64,000 bases of DNA from Bactrocera neohumeralis (Eukaryota; Arthropoda; Insecta; Diptera; Tephritidae), in contig NC_065922.1 of assembly GCF_024586455.1 (NCBI RefSeq), positions 18,844,089 through 18,908,088 on the forward strand, in the 5' to 3' direction. The notes under the pieces are model-generated. The model was not told the origin of the DNA, searched no databases, and saw nothing but the letters and a program-made list of their open reading frames with translations. This document shows positions 45,691-58,760 of this stretch, piece by piece (the first letter of the stretch is position 1; every line of letters starts with the position of its first letter). Position numbers and translations under genes: made by a program.

Positions 45691-47515
45691 CTACGACCTC
45701 CCTCGCAAAAGTATTGTGTTATGTGGATTATTTTAGCTTCGGTACTCACCTTCCACCTTATCGACTTGGGAGGCTTTGTACTTGCTAAACTACCACAAGG
45801 CTTGTTCTCATGATCATTGTACTTACTGAGCCACCACAACGCGACGAGATAACAATCCTCCTCAAGGAGGTCGGGCAGAGTCGAGCTATAAAAGACTTAG
45901 ATTTCCTTGTTGATTCCATTTGGCGTTCTCTTGTACAGCAAAAACAAATTCTCGAATAATAAAGGAGATTAATCAAGAGGAATGTCAATATTTTGAAGTA
46001 GAAATTATGAAATTGTGTGTTCTAATCAATTCAAAAACAAATTCCAGTATTATAGATCTAAGACACGAGAAAACCTTTCCAAAAAACAGAAAATTTTAAA
46101 TTCAGTGGTATTGTTTTGAAATCATCATGCTTTCAAAAAGTGGAGCACACTATTTTTGAAAAAAAAATTGCTTCACCTGACCTAGATTGTGAGAATGAAT
46201 TTGTGTCGGTCAGCTAGAAATCAGGTTCATACGAGTCAAATATTATCTGTAATCAATGTTTAGGCAATAAAAATAATTTTTTTTAATGCATTTTTTGTTA
46301 TCATTTTTCGTTGTCAATAAGTGCATGAACTTAAAAAAATTAATTTCAAACTATTTGTAATAAAATTTTCTTAAAAAAATTAAATTTCACACTTTTTCTT
46401 AAAAAAATTGTCCAAAACTATTTTGCTTTATTCTTTGCGGTTTTCATTGCGCCATTTCACCAAACTCTAATCACAAGTGTGTATTTTTACTAAGTATTAG
46501 TTTAGCTCTTGACTTTTTCAGGAAATGTTGACATTCATTTAAGACGGCAACTTGTAACTACCAAAAAAGTTCGACCATTCATTCGCGGCTGCGGCGCTCA
46601 CAAAATATTCAAGAGCAATTTTTTAAAAAGTCTATCATAAATTTGAAAATAATTGTGGGCGGTCAAATTAATGTCCGCAATTTAAATCTTCAACGCAATT
46701 GAATGACCTCGGCAACCGGTGCGCACACACCAACACATACATAAATACTTGCATGCAATTATGGAGCTTTATTTGGCCACGCAAAAGCAACAGCAAAAGT
46801 GTACGCCCAAACACGGCTCCGAATGACAAAACACTTCAAGCCAAAGAAAAAATAATAAAAAGTGAATAAGAAAGATCACAAAAGTCAATGGGAAAATCAC
46901 AACAAACACTGACCACTTGCAAGTGCTAACGGGCCAAGCGCTTCCCACTTCATCAAACGCGCGTTTGGCGCTTATGACGGACTCGTGCACATATACATAT
47001 GCGTATGTACATCTTTATGTGCACTTGGCTGCGTGTGGGCACACTTCCTATAATTTCATGAGACTTTAGACATAAACGCTTGTAAGTAGCTATATAAAAG
47101 CTAAAAATATGTATGTATATACTCTTGTATGTATGTTTGTATATATGCATTCTCAGCTGTGCGTTCAAATGCCGGATTTGTGCGGCCTATCGCGCTAAGA
47201 CTATAGGCTTAGCTTAGCTTGTGCACGGCGGAAGTTAATCATGAAATAAATTTTCAGCTTTTGGCATGAGCTGCACACACCCGATAGTATTATATACAAA
47301 GGCAGTCATAATTTATGGTTAATGCATTCATTTCACAATGCGCTTTTATAAGCTTTGATTTACCGTTTTAATTTTCGCAAGTAGAAAGCAACAGTTGAGC
47401 GTGGTTTCACAGGCAGTGATTTTTTCTTTCCACCTACTTGAAAATTTTTGACTTCGTAACTGTTTCCTGAGCTAAAATGTGTAATTTAAGTGTGCAAAGG
47501 AAGTTTACTGATGGA

Positions 47516-47547
<32 letters not shown>

Positions 47548-47625
47548 CAAAAGATGGTGAGAGCGCTAAGTGCTATAGCTATAGATTGTCAAAATTTCTT
47601 TAAATTTAAATTAAATTCTGATTTT
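45690..47625. other. Intergenic, no gene seen
   Basis: Nothing beyond the (GA)13 run and homopolymer-rich AT stretches. Confidence 0.5.
47521..47547. repeat. (GA)13 microsatellite
   Basis: Uninterrupted GA dinucleotides. Confidence 0.95.
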
Positions 47626-47627
47626 AA

Positions 47628-47925
47628 CGGGTGACCCAAGTAAAGGTACTTTTTTCAATAGCCTTTTACGTCGAGATCTTAAATTGAAAGCGTACAAAAT
47701 ACAGCTCGTGCAAGAACTGAAGCCGCTCAACCTTCCTGGGGGGTCTTGAAAAGTTCCAAGAAGATCCGACGTTTTCGGGCCAAATTTTGTTCAACGATGA
47801 GGCCCATTTTTGGCTCAATTGCTATGTAAACAAGCAAAATTGCCGCATTTGTGCCGAAGAGCAACCTGAAGAGATTCAACAGCTGTCATTTCATCTACAA
47901 AAGGCAACGCCTTAAGTCCTAAGCT
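47628..47925 (+). mobile_element. Internally deleted Tc1-like element (family of the 28-kb copy)
   Basis: The terminal sequence CCCAAGTAAAGGTACTTTTT (from 47636) jumps directly to the transposase middle (LLRRDLKLKAYKIQLVQELK), then HFWLNCYVNKQNCRICAEEQ. The 5' half and 3' end are missing. Confidence 0.55.
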
Positions 47926-48009
47926 GTCACAAGTCAGTAGAAGTGTAATCACTACATCTTCATTAGATTGTAAATTGAGACTGGCTGTTGTTATAGGTTT
48001 AGAAAATAA

Positions 48010-48125
48010 TACTAAAGTAGTTTCGAGAAATAGTGCTGAGTTGACAGTTCTTGGACGGATAAAAATCCGGGTCCGTTCCGATTACTTAGACCCTTCAGTT
48101 GTGGGAACGGTTTGCGAGTGGTCAG
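48010..48125. repeat. Dispersed repeat, copy 2
   Basis: Same orientation as 45550-45690. Follows a Tc1-like fragment by about 90 nt. Confidence 0.5.
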
Positions 48126-49199
48126 CTTGGCCGATTTAGTCAGCCAGTGCTGGAAATACTGTAGTAACAGCAAGAACTGTGTCAACATTACCAAGGGTAT
48201 CTACAAGAGATAGTCTACGTCAAGAGAGATTTTACAACTCTCATTTAGCACAAAAACTCAGATTTTTTATTGAAGGGTAGGATATAAAAATCTATGGCTT
48301 AATTCAGTAATTTTTCCTGAATATGTGCTAGTTTACAGTTATTTTGCGACTGTGATGTTAAAGGCTGTTTCTTGCTAAATTTGGATTGCTAAAACCGAAA
48401 ATAATAGCAAAAATTTCCTTACACATGGGATTTCTTGTGTTGTAGTCAAGGGGTGTGGGGTCAAACCACCATCATTTACTGAATTAGTGAAAAAAGCTGT
48501 ATGTGTCGGAAAAGTTTTGAATTTTTCCTTCAGATTTGTTAAGTAGTTTCAGCTATAGTTCACCAGCAAGAATCTGTTACATTCTGATATATTGTATAGT
48601 ATATATATTTTTCAAAGCAGCACCTGTTTGAAACTATTTCATTATATGTATCTTGGAGAGTCAGACTTTCATAGAAAACATTTTATAATACAGACTCGTA
48701 CTCTTAAATAATTTGTTTTTATTTTTCTTTTTTAAAAAAATTTTGTGTTTTTTGTATAAAATCACTCAAACGTGTAGTATTTACATTCATTTTCTAATTA
48801 GAAATATTTTTTTGTGAATTCTGTTGCAACCCTACCGAAAATACATATAAGTTTACATTTTCTGCCCTAAAACTGAAAAATTTTAGTATTCTGATATGAT
48901 TGTACTAAAAGAGTTTATATGTATATTACAAGTGTTAAAATGATTAGCAACCCTGTTTACTTTTTAAAATTCCAAAATAACAAATAATGTCACATATTAC
49001 ATAATTGGCTTCAAAAACTGCACGGATTTTCATATTTTCACAAAAAATTATTTAAAATTATTTTATTTTGTGTTTTAAAATATTTTTAATTACAAATTTA
49101 AAAAAATATGGTAATCATAATTTTTGAAAGTGAAAAGTAAGTTTTAGATGTCGCTGGAAAAGAAAAATATTTTTATTTTTATCTGTTTTGTAATAATGC

Positions 49200-50400
49200 A
49201 AACATATACATGTGGCAACCCCGTTTACTTTTTTAAAATCGAAAATAACTTAACATTCATTATGACAAAAAAAGCGCCAAGAAATTGTAATTAAAATCCA
49301 GATAAATGATATTTAAAAAAAAAATTATTTTACGGACTTTCATATTTTCACAAAATTTATTAAAAAATATTTTAGTTACAAATTTAAAAATAAATGGCAA
49401 CCTTGTTTAATTAATAAAATTGAATTTAGATTCCGCTAGAAGAAATAAAAATAATTATTATTCTTATCTATTTTTTAATACTTTTAATAATTTAAACATA
49501 TATTATAAGTATGGCAACTCTGTTTAATTTTATAAGTAACAAAATATCTTCACAAATCTTGTAATCGACTGCCAAAATGTAGGTAGTTTTTATTCTAACA
49601 CTAATAGAAAAATTTTAATTGTTAACATATTGTTGTGTGGCAACACTGCTCAGCTTTTATTTTTTACTTTATAATACAATTGTTCATCTATTGTAACCGA
49701 AGTTTTGAAACTCAACAGAGAAAAAAATATATTTTATCAGAAATATGAAAAATATGGCAACCCGGTTTAATTTTAGAAATTCGAAAATACTTAATAGACT
49801 CTAGATTCCGCTAGAAAAAAAGTTTTAATATTCTTATAAATTTAAAAATATTTTTAATAATGTAAGCACATATGGCAACCCTGCTTAATTTTTGAAATAT
49901 CAAAATACCTTCAGAAATATTGTGTTCGGCACCCAAAAATAGTAAATTTTAATACTAGCACTTAATTTTAATAGAAATAATAATAGATATGAAATATGGC
50001 AACCCTATTTGATTTTTAATTGCGAAAATATCTTCATATATTCTAGATTCCGCTAGAAGTAAAAAAGTCTTAATATTTTCATCCATTTTAAAATATGTCT
50101 ACTAATGTGAGCTTATATGGCAACCCTGTTTAATTTATTAAGTATCAAAATATCTTCACATATATTGTAATCGGCTCCCGAAATGTAGGAAAATTTAATA
50201 CTAAAATTTAATCTTAATAGAAATAATTTTAATTGTAAATATCTAGTTATGTGGCAACACTGTTTAATTTTAACGACTAAAAGTATTTTAATTTTTTAAA
50301 TTTTAGTTATAGTCGTCTATAATAATTAAAAAAATATAGTTGAAACTATATTGTCAACTTCTCTTTGAAGCTCAACAATGAGATCCAGAAGCGAAATCAC
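49200..50400 (+). repeat. ~120-bp satellite block with GGCAACnCTG core
   Basis: GGCAAC cores lie at about 49213, 49394, 49513, 49638, 49753, 49870, 49997, 50117 and 50251, mostly 115-134 bp apart. Three subtypes are visible: A (AGATTCCGCTAGAA nearby), B (CGGCNCCCAAAATGTAG-like) and C (GTGGCAACACTG with a GAAGCTCAACA-like stretch). Their order reads A-B-C-A-B-A-B-C. Weaker units extend left to about 48830. Confidence 0.75.
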
Positions 50401-51039
50401 AAAAACTACAATTATTTACCAATTTTTTATTAAAAAGAACGTCAGTTTTAAATATTTCGAACAACAATTTCGAAAACAGGAACAAAAGTTTCCAACACCG
50501 CCGCTAAATACTTAAAAAACACCAACCGATTTCAGTGTTGCTTGTTTAAAGTTTTATTTTTAGTTGTTGTTGCTATTTCTTTAATTTTTTTGTTGCATTG
50601 CCATATTGGTCCAATGCGTAATGTGCTTGTATGCTACATAAACGCCTACACGAAAATTCAATTTTATGTTCAATTCAAGCATTTATGATGGACCGGCGAG
50701 ACCGCGACCACAAGCGGACAGCCCGTGTGCATTCAACCTCGAATTGGCTTTGGCCAAAACGGACAACAAACAAATTTAGTAGTTGCACGCAAAAAATGAA
50801 GTAGTAAAATACGTTTGTGAAATAAAAAATGTTAGTGATTGTGACAGCAGTTGGCTGCTTTGTTTGGATTTTCAACGCCACTTCCCACAACAAAGCGACA
50901 GGCCGATGGGGTGCACAGTGGCAGGAGAGTGGTGGATTTTGAATTAAAAATACATCTAAATATAAACATATGCTGAACCCGGAGCTATCTTGGTAACCGA
51001 ATACTTCTGTATCAGACGAGAGAGGGATCACGACAAATT

Positions 51040-51265
51040 GAAGTTGCGTCAGGTGTTGCACTTGGGTCCATTTTAAGCCCAGACCTGTGGAACATTAGAT
51101 TTGATGGAGTATAAAAACTTGAAATGACAGACGAATCATATTTAATCGGCTACCCGGATGACAAGGCAACAGTAATCACAAGCCGAGACACAGAGGAAGC
51201 CCGAAGAAAGCTGAATCAGGTCATGTTTCGGATGCAAACACGGTTTGACTTATGTAAATGGTGAA
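51040..51265 (+). mobile_element. Non-LTR reverse transcriptase fragment
   Basis: On plus, VALGSILSPDLWNIRFDGV is followed after a frame break by LEMTDESYLIGYPDD (active-site box YADD altered to YPDD) and SRDTEEARRKLNQVMFRMQT. R1/LOA-type. Only about 70 codons remain. Confidence 0.65.
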
Positions 51266-51989
51266 AATCACCTCCTATCTTAGCAGACTAATAGCCAATT
51301 TAGAAGGGCCCACACAAGAAATATAAAGCTCTTAATGTTAGAGATTCCCAAATACCTTTTCCTTATCATTTCTTCGTAATCAACTGTTCAACTTTTCAAG
51401 TGTCTCTCCTTGTCTCTCAATTTTTTTTTGATTTTTGAAGTTTTTACTAAACACCTTCCATAAACGCCCCACTGTACTGCCGCTGGGAATGCGATACTTT
51501 TGTTTTGTTTATTAATTCACCTATCAGATTTATGTACAAACAAGACTTGAAAGAGAAGTTTGTTTATACATTAATACCATAATAGTAAAATCGTTGGAGT
51601 TGTAGTCGCGGCGCTGGCAATCTTGGCATTAATGGGTTTACAAAGAGTCATCATCAACACACTCACCTATGGCTTAAATTCATAAAAGTATGTGCCACCC
51701 ACCCAAAGTCCGTGGTGCGACTAAATAACCGGCTTTTGTGTTATTCAAGGCGCCAAAGCGAATGACTACGGATTTCTCAAGCTTGGCTGAAGTAAATTTT
51801 TTGTTGATATGTATGGAAAAATATATTTACAAGAGCACATGTGATACACAATAGATATCCATACATATGTACATGCAGTTATAAATTTTGGTACTAAATT
51901 TATAATTCTTTTTATGTTAGATTAGAGTGTACTTATTAATGAAGGTTCTCAATTTTTTGGCACTGGAATGGGAAGGTTTGGTGGCAGAT

Positions 51990-52400
51990 TTCAAGTTTTA
52001 CATTTGTTGTGACCGAGCGTAGCTTTTTCTGGATTAAATGGCAGCTCTTGAATCGTTTCAGGTTGCTCTTTGTCTCAAACGCGGTATTTCTGCTCTTTTA
52101 CATACCCGTTGAGCCAGAAATGGGTCTTATGCAGAACAAAATTTGGCTCCAAAACGTCGGATCTTCTAGGAACTTTTCAAGAGCCCATAGAGCGAAGCAA
52201 TGTCGCTTGGGAAGGTCAAGCGGCTTCAGTTCTTGCACAAGCTGTATTTTGTATGCTTTCAATTTAAGATCTCGACGTAAAAAGCGCCCAGTCCTTTCAT
52301 AAGGCGGTCCGAGTTGCTGCGAACGGCGCCGAATCGACTCTCCACGGTCTTTGTGTACACTTTCAGCTACGGGTACTATCGTCAGATGGCATATCAGGAA
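51990..52400 (-). mobile_element. Tc1-like transposon fragment (family of the 28-kb copy)
   Basis: On minus: AESVHKDRGESIRRRSQQLG, FLRRDLKLKAYKIQLVQELK, and QILFCIRPISGSTGM as a degraded catalytic region. Opposite in orientation to the copies at 28, 31 and 47.6 kb. Confidence 0.6.
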
Positions 52401-52819
52401 GGAAGCGGGAGCAAAATATATAACTCGACCTTTCGGAAGCATTTCCGTTTTAAACATGGCACTTGTAAAAGGACTCATAATATATTGCATTTGAGACTTT
52501 GAATTCTTGTTGAAATATAGAATAAACCTTCTGCATTGTAATATAGCCTACTCAGAGAATTTTTATGTATCTAGATAATGTATAAATCAAACGGAGACAA
52601 TTTTTCAACAGTTAAAAGATGGAATTATGTAAGAATTCTGGTTATTCATATAGAGCACTTAGCTGAAAGAAACTTCAGACCTTAAGAAAATGGGCCTCGA
52701 CCCTCTGCTTCACATTCTCAGCACAGAAAGTGGACAAAACTAACCGCTGAGGCAGGAATACAACTTGTGTCACTGAAGATTATCTATATAAGGCGGAGGA
52801 GGAAAGAGAAAAATTCAAT

Positions 52820-53225
52820 AAAAGCATTTGATTTCGATTGGCGGTTCATTTGTTTGGCACCTATATGCTAGGGTGATCCGATCTGAAAAATTTCTTCGGA
52901 TATTGCACAGTTGCCTTAAATAATAGTTTGCGCCAAATCTCTTGACGAGATACCTTTACGAGTTTAACAAAAGTTTTCCACACAAGACTTAGATTTTTAT
53001 CGTTCAGCTTGTTTGACAGCTATAGGCTATAGTGGTACGATATCGGCAGTTCCGAAAAGGTAGCAGTTTCTTGAGAAATAAAAAACATGTGCAAAATTAC
53101 AGATCGATATCTCAAAATATGAAGGATACACAGACAAATATAACGAAGTCGACTCAGCTCGTCGTGTTGATCAATTATACATACTATATACATTATAGAG
53201 CCTCTGACGTTTCCTCCACGGTGAT
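52820..53225 (+). repeat. Hairpin-ended dispersed repeat, truncated copy
   Basis: Carries two of the ~155-bp internal units (GTGATCCGATCTGAAAAATT and GGTACGATATCGGCAGTTCC) and the unique tail (GTCGACTCAGCTCGTCG), without either terminal hairpin. Confidence 0.65.
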
Positions 53226-53229
53226 GAAA

Positions 53230-55079
53230 GATGAAAATTCACATAATTTTATTTCTCTTAATTCCGACTAGCTTTTCCTAAATTATAAAATTAATCATCC
53301 TACCATCTGACAGTTCACAATTTTGAATCATTATAAATAAGCTGCCATTTCATACTATTCAAATTGTTTTTCTACAATAATTTGTACGAAAAAATTAATA
53401 TGGCAACAACGTTCGCGCTCTTGAAACTATTGATCGCTGATCTTGTCAGATCAACAGCGCTCACTTATTAAAACACGCATACAGCTTACGTTATTGGAAA
53501 GCGCCAGAGCGCGCTAAATTCCAAATATTTCCCATGCGCAGCTGTCAATGTTTCTAGCTTTTCAAATGTGTTTTGATGCCAGCAAGCCATGCTCAGCCTT
53601 TATCTTAAGCGCTCAATCGGAAGAGAGCGCCAACTACCACTATTCGTAACGTTTGCTACAACAATGTCGTTCACTCAACGCCGTTTTCTTCGCTTTTGCT
53701 GATGAATACATTTCGAGAATTGAGCGGCGCTTCGAACTTTGTTATTGTCGGCATTCGAAGCGTCTTACCTGTCTAAGCAAAGGTGTGTGTAGGCTACACA
53801 TTGACATATATACATATGTTTGTCGCCGGTATTTTACATAAATTCTTGGCTTGACTTGATGGCTTCGTGTTGTTATGCCAAAGTGCTTTTCGACTATTTT
53901 AAGCTGCGCGCTTGTAGATATTGGCAAATAAAGGCTTAGAAATGTCAGTACTCCTGTCAATTGGATATGTATGTAAAATCCATATATATGTATGTAGATA
54001 TATGTGTAAATAAACGGGTATGACCCAAAAACAGCAAGAGAACTTTTCGCAATTAACTGTGTAAAACGATACTGCTTCGTTTTGCAACATTGTTGTTGTT
54101 GATTTTAAATGCATTTTTGACGTTTTTGTAAAACGTGCTAAATGATGACTGACACTATTCAGTCACACTAGTGACTCATGTCTAAGTCAAGTATTAGCTG
54201 AAGTTTAGCGCATACAAGGCATTCCGGCTGTTTAGCGACCTTGTGTTGGCGACTACCTGTGGCGTCAGACCCCCATAACTGTTTTTGAGTTTTTAACTCA
54301 CTATCGGTTAAATAAAAATAGCAACGGGATATCAAACTGTATTAGAAAAGAGAAAAAATATAAATAATTTCATTATTTTTATAATGATGAATTATTCAGA
54401 TGTTTTTATATATGAGAAAATATTGATCATAAACCCATGACGTTTTAAATCATTGATCAAAATCATGCCTGGGCTTGCCAATGAAGTCATGAATCAATAG
54501 CATTGCATTTTGTAGGGGTATATTAGTAGTAGTAGCAGTTCAGTTCACCAACCAAGTATTTAATGAAATGGACATCTTCGTGCTCTCAATGATATTATTC
54601 GAAAGAATTTGACTTTTTCTTAATACATATCAAAATATGATCTATAAAAACCGGACCAAGATTACTCGTTCACTTCTTTATTTTAGTGGTCAAAGCGGTT
54701 CTTACGACAGAAAATGTTTTGTAAAGTTTGTTCGGTTCATTGCTCGCTAAAGCATGGTGACTGAAGATGACTAGTATCATTGTCAGTATCGGTCCAGAAC
54801 GTGAAAAATTCATAATCCAGTTGGTGAAAATCCATAATTTTGAATCTATTAGCTAGAAAAATAAGGATTTGGATGCCGGCTCGAAGAAATACCCGTTCTA
54901 TGAAGAATTAAGCTATTTTCGAATTCATATGCTTTCCTCATTTCTTTCACACTTATTTATTTCAATGATGGAGTAGAAACTTATCTATTCAGGAAAATAT
55001 TTCCTTTCGTTTCCTATTTTTAAGAAAGAGATTTTTTAAAGGAAATTTTGGACTTATACCCCTGTAACCAATATTTTTA
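53230..55079. other. Intergenic, no gene seen
   Basis: 53400-54300 is less AT-rich than its surroundings but has no open frame with coding character. Confidence 0.45.
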
Positions 55080-56080
55080 AGTTATTAATTGTAACGCTAA
55101 ATTCGTCTTCGATGTTATATATGAGGATCTGAGTTTTTGAATAATTTGGAATATATCTAAATATTTCGATTAATTGGTGTTATATGAATAAATTTTTTTA
55201 AATAATTGTGAAATATGTAATTTAGTTGTATTCTACGTTATATGGATCTCAATTTTCTTTAAATTTTTAAATATATCGATATATCAAAATTATATAGCTG
55301 AAATCCTTAAATGATTTCATAATAAACCGATAAATTTTAATTATAAATCATATAAACCAACTTTTTTATTATGAGACATATCGATACATTTTTGATCTTG
55401 AAATATATCGATTAGCTTGCCATTTAATTTTTTACATTTGTAATTGTATTGACCAACTTTTTTTTTAAATATTTTTAAACTAAACTGATGCATTTTTTTA
55501 TAAATTGTTCAAATATTTCGATAAATTTTTGCTTTAAATTGTGTGGATCAAAGTTTTTTAACAATTTTTAAATTTATCTATAAATTTTATCGAATATAAT
55601 TTTTAACTTTATCGATAAATTTCATCGAATATAATTTTTAAATTTATCGATTAATTTTATCGAATATAATTTTTTAAATTTATCGATTAATTTTAATCGC
55701 AAATTATATGTACAACTATTTTAAGATAACTTTGAATATATACATATATTATATAAACCATATATATGTATATATACATATGTATATATATGGTTTATCG
55801 ATTAATTTTTTTTCCTAAGTTATATTAATCAAATTTTTTACATAATTTTTAGTTATGGGTTAATTTATATTCTAATTGTAAAGACCAAATTTTTTAAAAA
55901 TGTTTTGAAATATATTGATAATTTTTTTTCTAAATTAGGTAATTTTTTTTTAATAAATCGATTCATTTTTGTTCTAAATTACATGGAAAATTTTTTTTTA
56001 TATAATTTTGAAATGTATCGATTAATTTTTGATTTAAATTATTTGAACTAAATTTTTATAAAAAATATTCAAATATAGGC
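55080..56080. repeat. AT-rich degenerate satellite with ATCGAT motifs
   Basis: About 85% AT. TATCGATTAATTTT-like cores recur every 60-80 bp, e.g. 55405, 55645, 55680, 55797 and 56015. No ORF. Confidence 0.65.
55755..55796. repeat. Near-perfect 42-bp palindrome
   Basis: AAACCATATATATG at the left is matched by CATATATATGGTTT-type sequence at the right around a TATATACATATG centre. It could extrude as a cruciform. Confidence 0.7.
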
Positions 56081-56084
56081 TTGC

Positions 56085-58095
56085 TACATAAAACACTTGA
56101 AATAGTTGCAAATCAAAACTAACTGGACATGTTTACCTTTCAAGAATTACTGCAACTGCTTTCCCTCACTCGCTCAACAAATATGTACATTTCACCTGAC
56201 CTTTACGATTTGTAGAGCTTGAAAGTCAATTTACACCACCAGAAGCGTTTATTTAACCGATTCGGCATAAAATCTCAACGCTGATTAATGGAAAGTCTAA
56301 AGCGATTCCCGGTAGTTGGCAGATAATTACTAATTTCCTACATTTTAACAGTTTTTACACAATTCGGAATTTCACTTAGTCGTTTACACTTGTATGTATG
56401 TATGTGCGGTTGCATAGCCGACAGCAGCATTTTAGAAAGAGGAATACCGTTACATGATTATAGTAGCTAACTAAGCATGCATCACACCATGACGTGGAAA
56501 TATTTCGGCTGGCATGCTAAGAGCTAAAAGCGATTTTCTACAAATTCTACCCACAAACACATACAACCACAGACACACACAAACACACACTCGTGAGCAT
56601 AAAAATGTCGGTTTAGATGCTTATTTTATTGTTCGAAATTGCATTTGGTGAAAACTTTTCAACTTCACGCATCGAATGCATTAACTGGCGCACGTCCGTC
56701 CGTCCGGCCGCCTGACTTGCGGCGCGTCCATGTGGCTGACGTTTGTGCAGCGACGCAACAGATCATTAAAGCTTGTAGTTATGCTATGTATGTGGTTGTG
56801 TATGTATGTATATGTATATATGGTATATATATATATGTTTGTGTGTGTGTATGTGTGAAACATATGTTCACAAAAAGAATATACACATAAATCAAAAATA
56901 CAACTGAGCGCAAAATAGCAACAACAAAGAGCTGGCAGTAAAATCACCATAAGAAAACCACATAAAATATTGTTTTGTATACATAAAAAGAGAATTTAAT
57001 TCCCGGCAATTGACCTCTTTTTCGCTTTTCCATTGTTGTTTGAATTGCTGGCTGGCTTAATGGCATATTTGAAACGCATGACATGCCAAGTTTATGCCAA
57101 GCACATAATCAAAGCGGCGAGAGAGTTGGAAATGCATCAAACAACAGTCAAGCAAGAAAACAATATATATGTATATGTATATATGTATGTATATATACAT
57201 ATATGTATGTGTGTATTCATGTAAGTATGTGCAGTAGAAAAGGTAGTGAAAGAAAATATAGAGTTTTTTTGTTGGTCAGCGCCCAGCTATAGTTATTACT
57301 GATAGCAAAAATGAGGAAAAAAACAAAGAGAAATAAATAAAAATTAAGTACATAAACATATGTACATATGTATATATAAAATTTTCGCGCAGAAATGCAA
57401 ATTTTGTTCGTTAACCATTCGCCAATAAACGATTTTAGTTTTTGTTGTTTTTTTTTAAACCTTAGCGCAGCTGTTCATTGACTTTTAGAGCCGCATAGGG
57501 CTTTGAGTGCAAAACTTTGTAGGCTGGTTTATGCAGTTATGCATATAAAGTGTATATAACGGTTATTTTCTTACTAATATTTATGGCTTGCATTGAAAAA
57601 TAATTTGAAAGGTTTCTGAATAAATAATTCAATCCCAAAAAATGTCATACAAAATTTTCGAAAATTATTTTTTGATATATATTTTATATGTATGTATATA
57701 TTTTCTAAAATAAAAAAATTCAAATTTATTATAATAAAAAAAAGAAAAATATTAACATTATTTGTGATTGAACAATTTTTAGTTGTTATCTCAGAATCGT
57801 AAAAAAAAGTTATCTGAATATATAATTCAATTCAAAAAAATGTCATACAAAATTTTCGAAAATTATTTCCTAACATATTTTCTAAAATGAAGAAAAAATT
57901 TATTTATTAAGTAATAAAATACGAAATAGTTAATGAATTGTCAAGCAAAAATAACAATTTTTGTAATTGAACAATTTTTGGTCGTTATCTCTGAAACTTA
58001 AAGAAAGGAAAGTAAGGTTATCAAACAAAACGGTACATAGATATTTGACTGAAATTGGATATTTCTAAGTCAAATACAAATTTCAATTGAATTAA
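56085..58095. other. Intergenic, no gene seen
   Basis: Microsatellites at 56.8 and 57.2 kb. 57600-58000 has a local repeat: CAAAATTTTCGAAAATTATT at 57650 and again at about 57847. Confidence 0.5.
56780..56860. repeat. Mixed (TATG)n/(TA)n/(GT)n microsatellite
   Basis: Compound simple repeat. A similar ATGT/TATA run is at 57160-57212. Confidence 0.85.
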
Positions 58096-58097
58096 AA

Positions 58098-58760
58098 AAC
58101 AAGAAAGAACGTTAATTTCGGGTGTGGCGAAGCTATAATATATACCTTTAGCTAATACAATACAAAAAGTTCCTTACAAGGCAGCTGTATGCTAAAGTGA
58201 TCCGTTCTAAACAATTTCTTGTGAGATTAGATTATTGCCTTAGACAATATCTCTTGCCAAATTTCATGAAGATATCTCGCGAAATGAAAAAGTTTTCCAT
58301 ACAAAGATTTTCCTTTGATCGGTCAGTTTATATGGCAACTATATCCAATCGTAGTTCGATCTGAACAATATGTTCGAATATTGTATCAATGCCTTTGAAA
58401 ATCACCCATGCCGAATTTTGTGAAGATATGTATCTTTTCAGTTAAAAAATTTTTCCATACAAGCACTTGATTCCGATCATTCAGTTTGTGACAGCTATAT
58501 TCTATAGTAGTCCGTTATCAACGGTTCCGATAAATAAAGCAGCTTCTTGTCGAAAAAAGGACGTGTGCAAAATTTGAGATCGATATCTTAAAAACTGAGT
58601 GACTAGTTCGCATATATGGACAGAGAGACGGACATGGCTATATCAACTCAGCTCTTCATGCTGTTCGTTTATATATATTTTTTATAGGCTCTCCAACGTA
58701 TATTTCTGGGTACTACAAACTTCGTCTTCAAACTTCAAATACAGCCTTATCAGGAAATAA
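58098..58760 (+). repeat. Hairpin-ended dispersed repeat, older copy
   Basis: Three internal units (near 58180, 58326 and 58480), the tail GACGGACATGGCTATATCAA, and a decayed left hairpin (TTTCGGGTGTGGCGAAG). Confidence 0.65.

Noticed and set aside
45462..45839. 125-codon open frame on minus
   Set aside because: It covers the dispersed repeat shared with 48.02 kb and has no recognisable domain.
46769..46990. 73-codon hydrophobic, Cys/Phe-rich open frame on minus
   Set aside because: It looks like a by-product of A-rich sequence on the other strand; no start context or conservation evidence.
50675..51061. 128-codon open frame on minus
   Set aside because: Its 3' coordinate end overlaps, antisense, the decayed reverse transcriptase at 51040; composition is non-coding and no splice or promoter signal was seen.
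53653..53841. Possible short gene at 53.65 kb
   Set aside because: The 62-codon frame has no domain, and the opposite strand is equally open.
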